From: Paenibacillus sp. PAMC 26794
Lineage (GTDB): Bacteria > Bacillota > Bacilli > Paenibacillales > Paenibacillaceae
DNA length: 64,000 bases
Assembly (NCBI RefSeq): GCF_000316035.1
Contig: NZ_ANHX01000079.1
Span: 60,870-124,869 of the forward strand
Direction: 5' to 3'
Part shown: positions 16,758 to 25,746 of the stretch, in pieces
Position numbering within the stretch: position 1 is the first letter of the stretch
How the letters are laid out: each line of letters opens with the position of its first letter
Notes under the pieces: generated by a model
Database searches by the model: none
The model's input: the letters and a program-made list of their open reading frames with translations, nothing else
Told to the model about the DNA's origin: nothing
Position numbers and translations under genes: made by a program

Positions 16758-17429
16758 ATGGAATTCACGCGTATTACATCTATTAAAGATCCATTGTTTG
16801 CCCAAATGCACAAGTTGATGCAGGAGATTTTCCCGCGGGAAGAAGTGCTGGACTTCCCTCTGTGGGCAGAGCCTTTGGAAGATCCGGGTATTCGGGTGTT
16901 CGTGGCAGTGCATGAAGGACAGGTTGTTGGAGCAACGGAGTACCGTTATTACGAGGACTGGAACGTAGCCATGACGGACTTTACGATTATTGGGCGCGAA
17001 GGCTTGGGGATCGGCAGTTTCCTGGCGAATCACCGCAAGCGTGATCTCCAAAAGCTGGCTGCGGCGAACGGGAAAGAATTGTTCGGCATGTTTGCCGAAA
17101 TCTATAACCCTTATCTGAGTCAGGATCATGAGTTTGGCGGCATCAAGCCGATGGACCCGTATGTGCGTCGCGAAGTGCTGTCCCATCTGGGATATCAGCG
17201 TCTGGACTTCCCATATGTTCATCCATCCTGGCAAGGTGACGGTGAAGCAGTTGGCGGATTGGATCTGTGCTTTATGCCAGGCGATGAGTCCCTTGGTGAA
17301 CTGCCAGCAAGCCTGGTGGCTGATTTCCTGAATCGATATTATGCGGTGTTACCGAACAAACCGCAGGAATGGCTTGCCATGGTAGAGCAATTGACTGCTC
17401 GCAAGTCGGTTGCGCTACTGCCGTTGTAA
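16758..17429 (+). CDS. GNAT-like acetyltransferase
   Basis: A 223-residue protein with GNAT-type strands FVAVHEGQVVGATEYRYYED and TDFTIIGREGLGIGSFLANH, the latter standing where the acetyl-CoA loop is expected. Start at ATG 16758 after GGGGGGA; an open frame from 16716 has no site. Long C-terminal part (from about residue 130) is less recognisable. Third gene of the nitrilase unit. The substrate is not predictable. Confidence 0.75.
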   Translation: MEFTRITSIKDPLFAQMHKLMQEIFPREEVLDFPLWAEPLEDPGIRVFVAVHEGQVVGATEYRYYEDWNVAMTDFTIIGREGLGIGSFLANHRKRDLQKLAAANGKELFGMFAEIYNPYLSQDHEFGGIKPMDPYVRREVLSHLGYQRLDFPYVHPSWQGDGEAVGGLDLCFMPGDESLGELPASLVADFLNRYYAVLPNKPQEWLAMVEQLTARKSVALLPL

Positions 17430-17437
17430 TCATATGA

Positions 17438-17476
17438 AAGACCCGTGCCTGGACTAACAGGGTTCGGGTCTTTTTT
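17438..17476 (+). terminator. Terminator of the nitrilase/acetyltransferase unit
   Basis: AAGACCCG and CGGGTCTT pair around a 19-base loop, followed by a T-tract. Confidence 0.85.
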
Positions 17477-17583
17477 ATTTATTTTTTAGAACGAACGAGA
17501 TACTCTTTTCTTTCGTATGGGATATGTTACCATAAATATGGAAGGTATGTGTTTGTATTCATTTTTATTAAGGAGGGGATTAG

Positions 17584-18144
17584 ATGAGAAAAAGCAGAAT
17601 CTTGTTGATATGGATGCTCGCTTTATTTTTAACAGCCTGCAGTTCGAGTGACGATGCTTCACTACCAGATGTACAGGAGAGGGAACGCAAGGATGCCATA
17701 GATACCGAACAAATTCGGAAGGAAAATGAACTGCTGAAGGAGCAGATACGAAACAACCAGAAGGAAAAAGATGCAAAAAACGCAAAGGAGCAGGAAGAGG
17801 TAGAAAGTTTAAGAGAAACGCTGAACATAACGTTTAAACTGATAGCGGCGATGCAATCCAATAACTATACATATCTTGAATCTTTGTCTTCTCCGAACAT
17901 AGAAATTTCGAAGCAGAACAATATCATTATTTCGAAACTGGAACAGGGGGATTACGAAGTCCCTTTCCTGCAAAACGTTAGCCTGAATAATTTGGAGTAC
18001 CGTGGATTTAATCCTCTGGATTCAGATCGTGTCATTTTACATATGGCTATAGTATGGTCTGATGGAAACGGTGCATTGGATATCTATTTCATTCGTTCCG
18101 AGGAAGGCAACTGGCTCTTTGATGGTCTGCTCACGAATGGATAG
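17584..18144 (+). CDS. Hypothetical lipoprotein with coiled coil
   Basis: 186 residues. Lipoprotein signal MRKSRILLIWMLALF with lipobox LTAC (Cys 19). Residues 30-80 are rich in Glu, Lys and Gln with few helix breakers and should form a coiled coil; the C-terminal 100 residues form a small alpha/beta domain (YLESLSSPNIEISKQN ... VILHMAIVWSDGNGALDIYF) resembling NTF2-like or lumazine-type lipoprotein folds, but I do not recognise a family. AAGGAGGGG precedes the ATG. Monocistronic. Confidence 0.75.
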   Translation: MRKSRILLIWMLALFLTACSSSDDASLPDVQERERKDAIDTEQIRKENELLKEQIRNNQKEKDAKNAKEQEEVESLRETLNITFKLIAAMQSNNYTYLESLSSPNIEISKQNNIIISKLEQGDYEVPFLQNVSLNNLEYRGFNPLDSDRVILHMAIVWSDGNGALDIYFIRSEEGNWLFDGLLTNG

Positions 18145-18162
18145 GCCCCTAGTCTGGTTCTG

Positions 18163-18207
18163 AAAATAAATAGCGACCGTTCTCTCTATGGTAAAGAGGA
18201 AGGTCGC
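18163..18207 (-). terminator. Terminator of the LtaS-family gene
   Basis: On the minus strand GCGACC and GGTCGC pair, with an inner CTCTTT/GAGAG helix, followed by TATTTATTTT. It may also stop the convergent lipoprotein transcript. Confidence 0.6.
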
Positions 18208-18238
18208 CGCATGGATGAGTTCGAGTGAAAAGATTCAA

Positions 18239-20161
18239 TTATTGTGTAGCCTTTCGATCCCGTAGCTGGCTCAAATAACTGTTGGACAAATGTGCAAGAT
18301 CCAATGCCCGATCATATTGTTCTTTGGTTATAAACCGTGAAGAGTGCACCACACTGTCATTGGGCGTGGCGAATGCTGAAGGTAACTTGTCCGCCAAAAT
18401 CTGCGGCGTCTCGTCCGAAGGAACATCCATCTGCTGTTGCTCGGCATCCTGTCTGCCGGCATCAGCTAGGGAATAATGCGTCCCATCCCCGTAGCCTTTC
18501 GCCGGTATGAAGAGAGAAGCATCGTTTAGCACCGACCCGGAAGGAAGGTAATAACGCTCGGGGAGAAGATTTCCGCCTTCACGCAACAAATCCTGTCCGA
18601 AGTGTAATTGATCTTTCAGTGATACTCCGGTGAGTCCGGCAATCGTTGGCAGAATGTCCACCTGGCCTCCGATCTGTTCCAGTTGTACACCCGGGGTAAC
18701 GCCAGGGGCCGAGATAATGAGTGGAATATTAATCATATCTGCTGATGTGTATTCCCGACCATACAACTCTTTCATAAGGACCTTGTCTTCCCGATCCAGT
18801 GAATAGATGGGAAGTCCCAGGTGATCCCCGTACAAGACGAGCAGGCTATTTTCCCATAATCCCCGTTCCTTCAATCCCGCAATCAACTGTCCAACCGCCT
18901 GATCTGCATAATGCTGCGATATCAGATAGTCACCGGGCAACGTATCCTTGTAACGCTCAGGCAGCGTCAGCTTCACCTTGTTTTCAGGCAAAGTGTACGG
19001 GTGGTGGGCTGACATGGAGATGATATGGGCATAGAAGGGATCACCCGAAGGCTGTATAGATTCCAGCTTATCCAGTGTTTTGGAATACAGTACTTCATCC
19101 GAGGCCGAGAAAGCGATAGAATCCTGTGTGCCGAAATAATCAATATCATAATACTGGTCGAATCCAAGTGCCTTGTATAACTGATCCCGATTCCAGAATC
19201 GAACATCATTCGTATGGAATGTGGCTGTCTGATATCCGTTTGCTGACATCAACTTGGGTAGACTCGGCAGAGCTTTATCCGCATATACAGTCGTTGCTGC
19301 CCCGTTCGGCGGGGTGTAGAACGATGTATTCACAACAAATTCAGCATCCGATGTATTTCCCTGTCCCACTTGCTGATAAAAGTTCGGAAAATACAGGCTC
19401 TGTCTAGCCAATTGATTTAGATTAGGCGTAATCTCCTGTCCATCTACCTCTAATCCAATCAGAAAGTTCTGAAACGATTCCAACTGGAGCATAATCACGA
19501 TGCGTCCGCTCGCTGCACCCTGCTCGACAATCGCAGGAAGTTCAGTCGTTTGCTTCAGTTGGTCGATGTCAGCCTGATCAATGTGAGCAATGGGCACAAA
19601 TTCATCAGGTGGATCCAGGATGGTATACGCCTCGTAACCGAGGATGCCCATCTGTTCTGCTTGTGTAATTTCACTCATGCTGGCCCGATTCGGATAGATG
19701 TTAAGCATGCACAGGATCATGGACAGGGTCAGAATGACCGAGGCAACCCGTCTTCTGGCACGTCGTTCAAGCGGAATACGATGCGGGCGTTCTGTACTGC
19801 CGAGCTTGATCCGACGAAGAATGAGTATCCCCCCAATGATCAGAACGTCTGCAAAAATAAACAAATAATAGGGGTCAAGCAAAGAGAACATGCTGCTCTT
19901 GACCGAGGTCACCTGATTCACCTGTGCCAGTGCGTGATAGTTAACGATCACACCATAATATTTGTAGTACATAATGGCTGCAAAGAAAATTCCCGAGAGC
20001 AGCAGATTCACGGCAAGGTACATCCACATCCGCCGCTTGGCAGCAAACCACTCAATTAGACAGAAGCCGATCCAGATGAGCGGCAATTCGGTCAGCAGTG
20101 GTTTCCAGAGAGGGATGTCATCGAAGATAACGATCCAGGCCAGTGAGCTTTTGATCATCAT
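18239..20161 (-). CDS. LTA synthase family (LtaS-like) sulfatase-fold enzyme
   Basis: Membrane enzyme that transfers glycerol-phosphate units from phosphatidylglycerol (lipoteichoic acid synthase or primase). Membrane helices fill the first 155 residues; the extracellular sulfatase domain has metal ligand Glu228 in MLQLESFQN and the nucleophile Thr270 in GQGNTSDAEF, then HTNDVRFWNR, SMSAHHPY and LYGDHLG. The 5' end is odd: from ATG 20161 no ribosome site is present, while the frame stays open to 20245 and encodes more of the first helix (RFLSGPYIFFTII). A GGAAGGGAAGG site (20229-20239) has no ATG, GTG or TTG in frame after it. Start unresolved. Confidence 0.9.
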   Translation of the reverse strand: MMIKSSLAWIVIFDDIPLWKPLLTELPLIWIGFCLIEWFAAKRRMWMYLAVNLLLSGIFFAAIMYYKYYGVIVNYHALAQVNQVTSVKSSMFSLLDPYYLFIFADVLIIGGILILRRIKLGSTERPHRIPLERRARRRVASVILTLSMILCMLNIYPNRASMSEITQAEQMGILGYEAYTILDPPDEFVPIAHIDQADIDQLKQTTELPAIVEQGAASGRIVIMLQLESFQNFLIGLEVDGQEITPNLNQLARQSLYFPNFYQQVGQGNTSDAEFVVNTSFYTPPNGAATTVYADKALPSLPKLMSANGYQTATFHTNDVRFWNRDQLYKALGFDQYYDIDYFGTQDSIAFSASDEVLYSKTLDKLESIQPSGDPFYAHIISMSAHHPYTLPENKVKLTLPERYKDTLPGDYLISQHYADQAVGQLIAGLKERGLWENSLLVLYGDHLGLPIYSLDREDKVLMKELYGREYTSADMINIPLIISAPGVTPGVQLEQIGGQVDILPTIAGLTGVSLKDQLHFGQDLLREGGNLLPERYYLPSGSVLNDASLFIPAKGYGDGTHYSLADAGRQDAEQQQMDVPSDETPQILADKLPSAFATPNDSVVHSSRFITKEQYDRALDLAHLSNSYLSQLRDRKATQ

Positions 20162-20311
20162 GATAATGGTAAAGAATATATACGGTCCGCTTAGAAATCG
20201 GGTGAGTGAACTGCGTGAAAAGGTACCGCCTTCCCTTCCGAAGTTTCATTTAACAAGTATTATCCTATCACAGCATGCTGTGTCAAAAATAATAGCCTTC
20301 AACAATTGATG

Positions 20312-20349
20312 GCAAAAAACCTCTTCCACGCAGGAAGAGGTTTGAAAAA
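20312..20349 (-). terminator. Terminator of the heme-monooxygenase-like gene
   Basis: Perfect AACCTCTTCC/GGAAGAGGTT stem with a five-base loop; six T follow on the minus strand and an A/T run on the other, so it may act both ways. Confidence 0.85.
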
Positions 20350-20390
20350 ACATGGGCTACTGTGATGAAAGCCAGATGTGGCCCAATCCG

Positions 20391-20888
20391 TTATTCTATC
20401 GTGTACGTTGTGACGTAAGAAGATCTGGGGAACATGGTGGGCTTCTGTGCGGTCAGCCCTTCGCTTGTACTGCGGTTTCGGTGAGCGTGACTATATGCCT
20501 GGGATTCCTGCCAGCCTTTGAAATGTTCCTCCGACTGCCAGAGTGTAAGTACGACATACGTGTCATCCTTGAGAGGACGAAGCACACGAATTCCGACAAA
20601 GCCAGGCTCGTCTTCTACCTTGCGAGCACGGTTCTTAAACCGTTCTTCAAAATCGTTACGACCATCCTCTGTGACAGGGATATTGTTGAGAACAGCGTAA
20701 CCACCGCCAGTCCAGGAGCCTGCGGCATCGAAAGCTTCATATGCGGCAACGTTATCATCAGACTCGATATTCATCAGGCGTTCTGCGGATTCAATAGCCA
20801 GACGCACGTGCTCTTCGCTTCGCAAAGTCAGATGCGGGTATGCAGCAAGCGCATCCGGAATCGGTGAAGGAACCAAATAGATATACAT
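20391..20888 (-). CDS. Antibiotic biosynthesis monooxygenase-domain protein (HmoB-like)
   Basis: 165 residues, like B. subtilis HmoB (about 166), which degrades heme. The start is ATG 20888, eight bases after AAGGAGG. The C-terminal ABM domain is visible: FEERFKNRARKVEDEPGFVG, VLRPLKDDTYVVLTLWQSEE and HFKGWQESQAYSHAHRNR; the His-rich helix at the end is where IsdG-type enzymes bind heme. The N-terminal half is a second degenerate ferredoxin-like unit. Heme as substrate is inferred from length and family. Confidence 0.85.
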   Translation of the reverse strand: MYIYLVPSPIPDALAAYPHLTLRSEEHVRLAIESAERLMNIESDDNVAAYEAFDAAGSWTGGGYAVLNNIPVTEDGRNDFEERFKNRARKVEDEPGFVGIRVLRPLKDDTYVVLTLWQSEEHFKGWQESQAYSHAHRNRSTSEGLTAQKPTMFPRSSYVTTYTIE

Positions 20889-20921
20889 AGAAGCTGCCTC
20901 CTTATATAAATACAATCCATG

Positions 20922-21143
20922 TAAGTTAAACTATACGTTTACACGAGAACGCAGAGGACAGAAATAACCTGAAGAAGCAAAACGTGCGCCTGAAAGCTTT
21001 CTGAAAGAAAGCTACATCGGAAGCATACGCTATCACCGGATTTTCCCCATCAAGGGGGATCAAAAAAATCTGGGGGTAACAGCGATCGGAAGGTTGTTCT
21101 GTCATCGGAGTGGCAAGTGTAACATTAACTAGTTCAACTTATA
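20922..21143 (+). repeat. Intergenic repeat family A, long copy A2
   Basis: About 220 bases. Outer arms TAAGTTaAACT (20922-20932) and AGTTcAACTTA (21131-21141) pair, then TTACAC (20939-20944) with GTGTAA (21117-21122), then GACAGAA (20957-20963) with TTCTGTC (21097-21103). Inside are an AGCTTTC/GAAAGCT hairpin and a TCCCC-loop-GGGGGA hairpin. Internal sequence is about 80% identical to copy A5. Lies upstream of the heme-monooxygenase-like gene (-) and the helicase (+), with no protein-coding capacity seen. Confidence 0.85.
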
Positions 21144-21252
21144 TACCTCAAGATAGCATATGGGATTGTGCGAGTCCAATCGGCGGATCAACTGGTTTGG
21201 GCACGTCTTTTCATGATAAAGTAGAGTCACTACAAACAGAACGGGTGATCGT

Positions 21253-23565
21253 ATGACAACAACAATTCGGATATCGGTTAGACCTTTGGTGGAGTATGTG
21301 TACCGTAGTGGCAGCATACGTCCAGGGTTCCGGACCAATGCATCGATGCAGGAGGGAACTCGAATTCATCAGCGGGTACAGAAGGAGTACACCGAAGAGG
21401 ATTTAAAAGAGATTGTGCTCGAAGCTGAGATCCAACATGGGGATCTGACCTATGTGGTGGAGGGGCGATGTGACGGACTAATTCGTCTGGACGGTCAGTT
21501 GACGGTGGATGAGATCAAATCCACTGCGGGCAATCTGGACGAGCTAGGTGAGGGGCTTCCCGTGCATTGGGCGCAGGCCATGATGTATGCCTATATGTAC
21601 GCCGTTCAGCAGGATGAACCACGTATGCAGGTACAGCTTACGTATGTACACTCGGTGAATCATGAAGAAAGACGGTTTCGCCGAATGGCAGAACGAGAGG
21701 AACTGGAGCAGTTTGCGGCAGAAGTGATTGCCGGCTATGCGCCGTATGCAGAGATGATTGCTGCGTATGAAGAAAAGCGAGATATCAGTGTGAAAGAGCT
21801 GCCGTTTCCTTTTCGCAAATATCGGGAAGGACAACGGAAGCTGGCAGGAGCCGTATACAAGACGATCCGTGAGGGTCAGGGATTGATGGCCAAAGCACCA
21901 ACAGGCATTGGTAAAACGATGTCCGTGCTATTCCCCACGGTCAAAGCGATTGGCGAAGGCGAAGCAAGCCGATTGTTCTATCTGACCGCGAGGACGACGA
22001 CACGGGTGGCGGCAGAAGAAGCTTTTGCCCGGATGCAATCGGAAGGATTGAAGATGCATGTGATCAGTCTGACCGCGAAGGACAAGATTTGTTTTAAGGA
22101 AGAGGAAGCTTGTGATACGGGGCAGTGTGGCATGTGTGAAGGATATTATGACCGTATTAACGGGGCCGTGCTGGACATGCTGGAACATGAGACGTTGATG
22201 ACACGTCCGGTCATCGAGCAGTATGCGCGCAAACATCGGGTGTGTCCGTTTGAGTTTTCACTGGATGCGGCGTATGCAGCCGATGCGGTGATCTGCGATT
22301 ATAACTATATTTTCGATCCGAGGATCTCTCTGAAAAGAATGTTGGAGGAGCAGAAACGCAAGACGGTGTTACTGGTAGATGAGGCTCATAATCTGGTCGA
22401 TCGTGGCCGAATGATGTTTTCCGCCGAGCTGGAGAAGGCCGTATTTCTGGATGTGAAAAGAGAGTTCCAGTCGCTGGATAGTAGTGTGCCTGCTGCCAAA
22501 GCCATTGTTGATTACACCGGGGCCATTGATAAGTATCTGATTACCCTTCGGAAAAACGGTGGAGAAGAAGGGAAGATTATCCAGCAGGAGGCGCCGGAGG
22601 AACTGATTGAACGACTGGAGCCTTTTGTCATGGTCGCGGAGCAATGTCTTGTTGAAGGTGGTTCGGGAAATGCCGAGACGGATCAGCTGCTGTTGGATGC
22701 CTACTTCACGGCACAGAATTTCCTGCGCATTGCCAAGCTGTATGATGAACGTTTTATTACGTATGCAGAGTGTGTTCGAAGTGAAGTGAGAGTGAAGTTA
22801 TTCTGTCTCGATCCTTCGGTACTGCTTCGTCAGACGGCCAAAGGATTCCGCTCCCTCATTCATTTCTCGGCCACATTGTCACCCCTTCGCTATTATCGGG
22901 ATATGCTGGGTGCAGAGGAAGAGGATTATACGTTGCAGATTCCATCACCATTTCAGCGCGAACAATTGGATGTGAGACTCCTGCCCTTATCTGTGCGATA
23001 TAAGGATCGGGAGCAATCCCGGCGACCCATTGCGGAGATGCTGCAACAGCTGGTAAGTGAATGGCCGCGCAGCAATCTGATGGTCTTCTTTCCTTCCTAT
23101 CCTTATATGCGCGAGATATATGAAACCTATGCACAACTTCCGAATGAAGCGGATACGGTCATACAAAAGCAAGGCATGAACGAACTGGAACGGGAGCAGT
23201 TTTTGGATGGATTTCAGCCGAATCCTGAACGAACACGCTTGGTATTTGCCGTCATGGGTGGCGTATTCTCTGAGGGTGTCGATCTGCCGGGAGACCGCTT
23301 GAATGGTGTTGTTGTGGTAGGTGCGGGGCTGCCGCAGATTGGTCTGGAGAACAACGTATTACGTGATTATTATGATCGGACAGGACGTAACGGATTCAAT
23401 TACGCTTATATTTTCCCGGGTATGAATAAGGTGCTGCAGGCGGGTGGACGGCTGATTCGAACGGAAGAAGACAAGGGTGTGTTGGTGCTGGTCGACGATC
23501 GTTTTATCCAAGAACCGTATCGTTCTCTCCTGCCAGAGGAGTGGCGGGACTATAAACGAATTTGA
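21253..23565 (+). CDS. Rad3/DinG-family ATP-dependent DNA helicase with N-terminal nuclease domain
   Basis: 770-residue superfamily 2 helicase of the XPD/DinG class. N-terminal PD-(D/E)XK nuclease-like core at 68-90 (VVEGRCDGLI, TVDEIKS). Walker A APTGIGKT (215-222); DEAH box at 376-379. Between them Cys280, 287, 292, 295 and 331 supply the four-cysteine iron-sulfur cluster region typical of XPD/DinG. C-terminal motifs are FSATLSPLRYYRDM, FFPSYPYMREIYE, VMGGVFSEGVDLPGD and QAGGRLIRTEEDKGV. Expected to unwind 5'-3' and process DNA structures in repair. Weak ribosome site. Monocistronic. Confidence 0.93.
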   Translation: MTTTIRISVRPLVEYVYRSGSIRPGFRTNASMQEGTRIHQRVQKEYTEEDLKEIVLEAEIQHGDLTYVVEGRCDGLIRLDGQLTVDEIKSTAGNLDELGEGLPVHWAQAMMYAYMYAVQQDEPRMQVQLTYVHSVNHEERRFRRMAEREELEQFAAEVIAGYAPYAEMIAAYEEKRDISVKELPFPFRKYREGQRKLAGAVYKTIREGQGLMAKAPTGIGKTMSVLFPTVKAIGEGEASRLFYLTARTTTRVAAEEAFARMQSEGLKMHVISLTAKDKICFKEEEACDTGQCGMCEGYYDRINGAVLDMLEHETLMTRPVIEQYARKHRVCPFEFSLDAAYAADAVICDYNYIFDPRISLKRMLEEQKRKTVLLVDEAHNLVDRGRMMFSAELEKAVFLDVKREFQSLDSSVPAAKAIVDYTGAIDKYLITLRKNGGEEGKIIQQEAPEELIERLEPFVMVAEQCLVEGGSGNAETDQLLLDAYFTAQNFLRIAKLYDERFITYAECVRSEVRVKLFCLDPSVLLRQTAKGFRSLIHFSATLSPLRYYRDMLGAEEEDYTLQIPSPFQREQLDVRLLPLSVRYKDREQSRRPIAEMLQQLVSEWPRSNLMVFFPSYPYMREIYETYAQLPNEADTVIQKQGMNELEREQFLDGFQPNPERTRLVFAVMGGVFSEGVDLPGDRLNGVVVVGAGLPQIGLENNVLRDYYDRTGRNGFNYAYIFPGMNKVLQAGGRLIRTEEDKGVLVLVDDRFIQEPYRSLLPEEWRDYKRI

Positions 23566-23658
23566 ATATGATGCATCTCCACAGCAATTTCAATGGAATC
23601 AGGCAAATGCTGAACCAAGAAGTTTAACATTTTTCTCAGATTTCTTTCCTTTATATGA

Positions 23659-23686
23659 TTGAAGGGTAGGGTGAAAGGGTTATAAC
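23659..23686 (+). promoter_or_regulatory. Candidate promoter of alpha-amylase gene
   Basis: TTGAAG (23659-23664) and TATAAC (23681-23686) are spaced by 16 bases, about 85 bases before the amylase ATG. Confidence 0.4.
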
Positions 23687-23769
23687 TTGGTTAGCAACGA
23701 ACGAACAACGGCGAATTACCCTATCCGTTCCGCGGTCCGCTTCGAAAGCAATCAAGGAGGTCGGTTATA

Positions 23770-25251
23770 ATGAAGAGAAATCATACCATGATGCAGTTTT
23801 TTGAATGGCACCTGGCTGCAGACGGAGATCATTGGAAGCGACTGGCTGAAATGGCCCCGGAACTGAAAGCTAAAGGCATTGATACGGTATGGGTGCCTCC
23901 TGTGACCAAAGCCGTATCAGCTGAGGATACAGGTTATGGTGTATATGATCTGTATGATTTGGGTGAATTTGACCAAAAGGGTACCGTACGGACCAAATAT
24001 GGCACCAAGCAGGAACTGGTGGAGGCCATTGCCGAGTGTCAGAAGAACGGAATCGCCGTCTATGTGGATCTGGTTATGAATCACAAGGCCGGAGCAGATG
24101 AGACGGAAGTGTTCAAAGTGATCGAGGTTGATCCGAATGATCGAACGAAGGAAATTTCTGAGCCGTTCGAAATTGAGGGCTGGACCAAATTCACATTCCC
24201 GGGTCGCGGAGATCAATACTCCTCCTTTAAGTGGAACTCCGAACATTTCAATGGCACGGACTTTGATGCCAAGGGAGAACGGAGCGGTGTATTCCGCATC
24301 GCAGGTGAGAACAAGAACTGGAATCAGAATGTCGATGATGAGTTTGGAAACTACGATTATCTGATGTTTGCCAATATAGATTACAACCACCCGGATGTTC
24401 GGCGCGAGATGATCGATTGGGGGAAATGGCTGATTGATACCCTCCAATGCGGTGGGTTCCGGCTGGATGCCATCAAGCATATCAACCACGAATTCATCAA
24501 GGAGTTCGCAGCAGAGATGATCCGCAAACGCGGTCAGGATTTCTACATCGTAGGTGAGTTCTGGAACTCGAACCTGGATGCATGTCGTGAATTCCTTGAT
24601 ACGGTAGACTATCAGATCGACCTGTTCGATGTGTCTCTTCACTACAAGTTGCATGAGGCTTCGCTTAAAGGCAGAGACTTTGATCTCTCCAAAATTTTTG
24701 ATGATACCTTGGTGCAGACCCATCCTACACATGCGGTAACTTTTGTAGATAACCATGACTCCCAACCTCATGAAGCGTTGGAATCGTGGATTGGTGATTG
24801 GTTTAAGCCGAGCGCCTATGCGTTGACGCTATTACGTCGCGATGGGTATCCGGTTGTATTTTACGGAGATTATTACGGCATTGGTGGACCTGAACCTGTG
24901 GATGGCAAAAAAGAGATTTTGGACATTCTGCTGTCGGCCCGTTGCAACAAGGCGTATGGAGAGCAGGAAGATTACTTCGATCACGCGAATACAATTGGCT
25001 GGGTACGTCGTGGTGTAGAGGAAATCGAAGGCTCCGGTTGTGCGGTAGTTATCTCCAATGGGGATGACGGTGAGAAAAGAATGTTCATCGGAGAGCATCG
25101 TGCTGGTGAAATCTGGGTGGATCTGACGAAGAGCTGTGATGATCAGATTACCATTGAGGAAGACGGCTGGGCCACCTTCCATGTGTGCGGTGGAGGTATC
25201 TCTGTATGGGCCCTTCCCGAACAAAATGAGGACTGTGCTGACGCTGAGTAA
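23770..25251 (+). CDS. Cytoplasmic alpha-amylase (GH13 subfamily 5 type)
   Basis: Endo-acting alpha-1,4-glucan hydrolase, 493 residues, without a signal peptide, so it should act on intracellular maltodextrin or glycogen. It starts directly with the catalytic barrel (HTMMQFFEWHLAADGDHWKR). Catalytic residues are Asp233 in GFRLDAIKHI, Glu263 in IVGEFWN and Asp330 in FVDNHDSQ; VDLVMNHKAG is the conserved second region. A short C-terminal beta domain follows from about residue 400. AAGGAGG lies eight bases before the ATG. Monocistronic with its own terminator. Confidence 0.95.
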   Translation: MKRNHTMMQFFEWHLAADGDHWKRLAEMAPELKAKGIDTVWVPPVTKAVSAEDTGYGVYDLYDLGEFDQKGTVRTKYGTKQELVEAIAECQKNGIAVYVDLVMNHKAGADETEVFKVIEVDPNDRTKEISEPFEIEGWTKFTFPGRGDQYSSFKWNSEHFNGTDFDAKGERSGVFRIAGENKNWNQNVDDEFGNYDYLMFANIDYNHPDVRREMIDWGKWLIDTLQCGGFRLDAIKHINHEFIKEFAAEMIRKRGQDFYIVGEFWNSNLDACREFLDTVDYQIDLFDVSLHYKLHEASLKGRDFDLSKIFDDTLVQTHPTHAVTFVDNHDSQPHEALESWIGDWFKPSAYALTLLRRDGYPVVFYGDYYGIGGPEPVDGKKEILDILLSARCNKAYGEQEDYFDHANTIGWVRRGVEEIEGSGCAVVISNGDDGEKRMFIGEHRAGEIWVDLTKSCDDQITIEEDGWATFHVCGGGISVWALPEQNEDCADAE

Positions 25252-25327
25252 CGGCATGTGCCAGGCAGGATAAGAAAAGATAGACTGATTGATATGAAAA
25301 CAGTATATAGATCGTTGAAAGATCGTT

Positions 25328-25376
25328 GAACCACCTGAACAGGAGAGCTGAGACTCCTATGTTTAGGTGGTTCTTT
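25328..25376 (+). terminator. Terminator of the amylase gene
   Basis: GAACCACCT and AGGTGGTTC enclose an inner AGGAG/CTCCT hairpin; a T-rich stretch follows. Confidence 0.8.
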
Positions 25377-25407
25377 GCATTTTCCTATGTACAACTGAAA
25401 TTCCATC

Positions 25408-25552
25408 CTAACGAACTCAGCACGCACTATTTGCACTGGATTAGCGTTATTGGAATCCTAGCGAATCTCAGTAACCTTATTACTCTCAAAAACGATTGAA
25501 ATAGCGCCAATTGGAGCAACATCACCAGATTAACGCGTTTGAGATTCGTCAG
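25408..25552. repeat. Intergenic repeat family B, copy B1 (partial)
   Basis: Starts with CTAACGAACTCAGCAC, the outer left end of the family. The inner arms CTAGCGAATCTCA (25458-25470) and TGAGATTCGTCAG (25540-25552) pair with 11 Watson-Crick pairs of 13. No outer right arm was found, so the copy looks degenerate. Together with the amylase terminator it fills most of the 495-base gap before the next gene; nothing else was seen there. Confidence 0.65.
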
Positions 25553-25746
25553 CTTAACATGGGTTAAGGCTCACCATAGGCAAACGAATCACTGCTGCAA
25601 GTAAAAACATCAAATGAGAAAGAAACAGTTCGTTTTCATATCTTAATACATGGTACAATAATCCAAATATGGAGCGTTCGAAAACTAAATGAGACAATGT
25701 AATAAGCGATATTTTTTACAGAGGATTGGAGAAAAGGAGGGATGGC

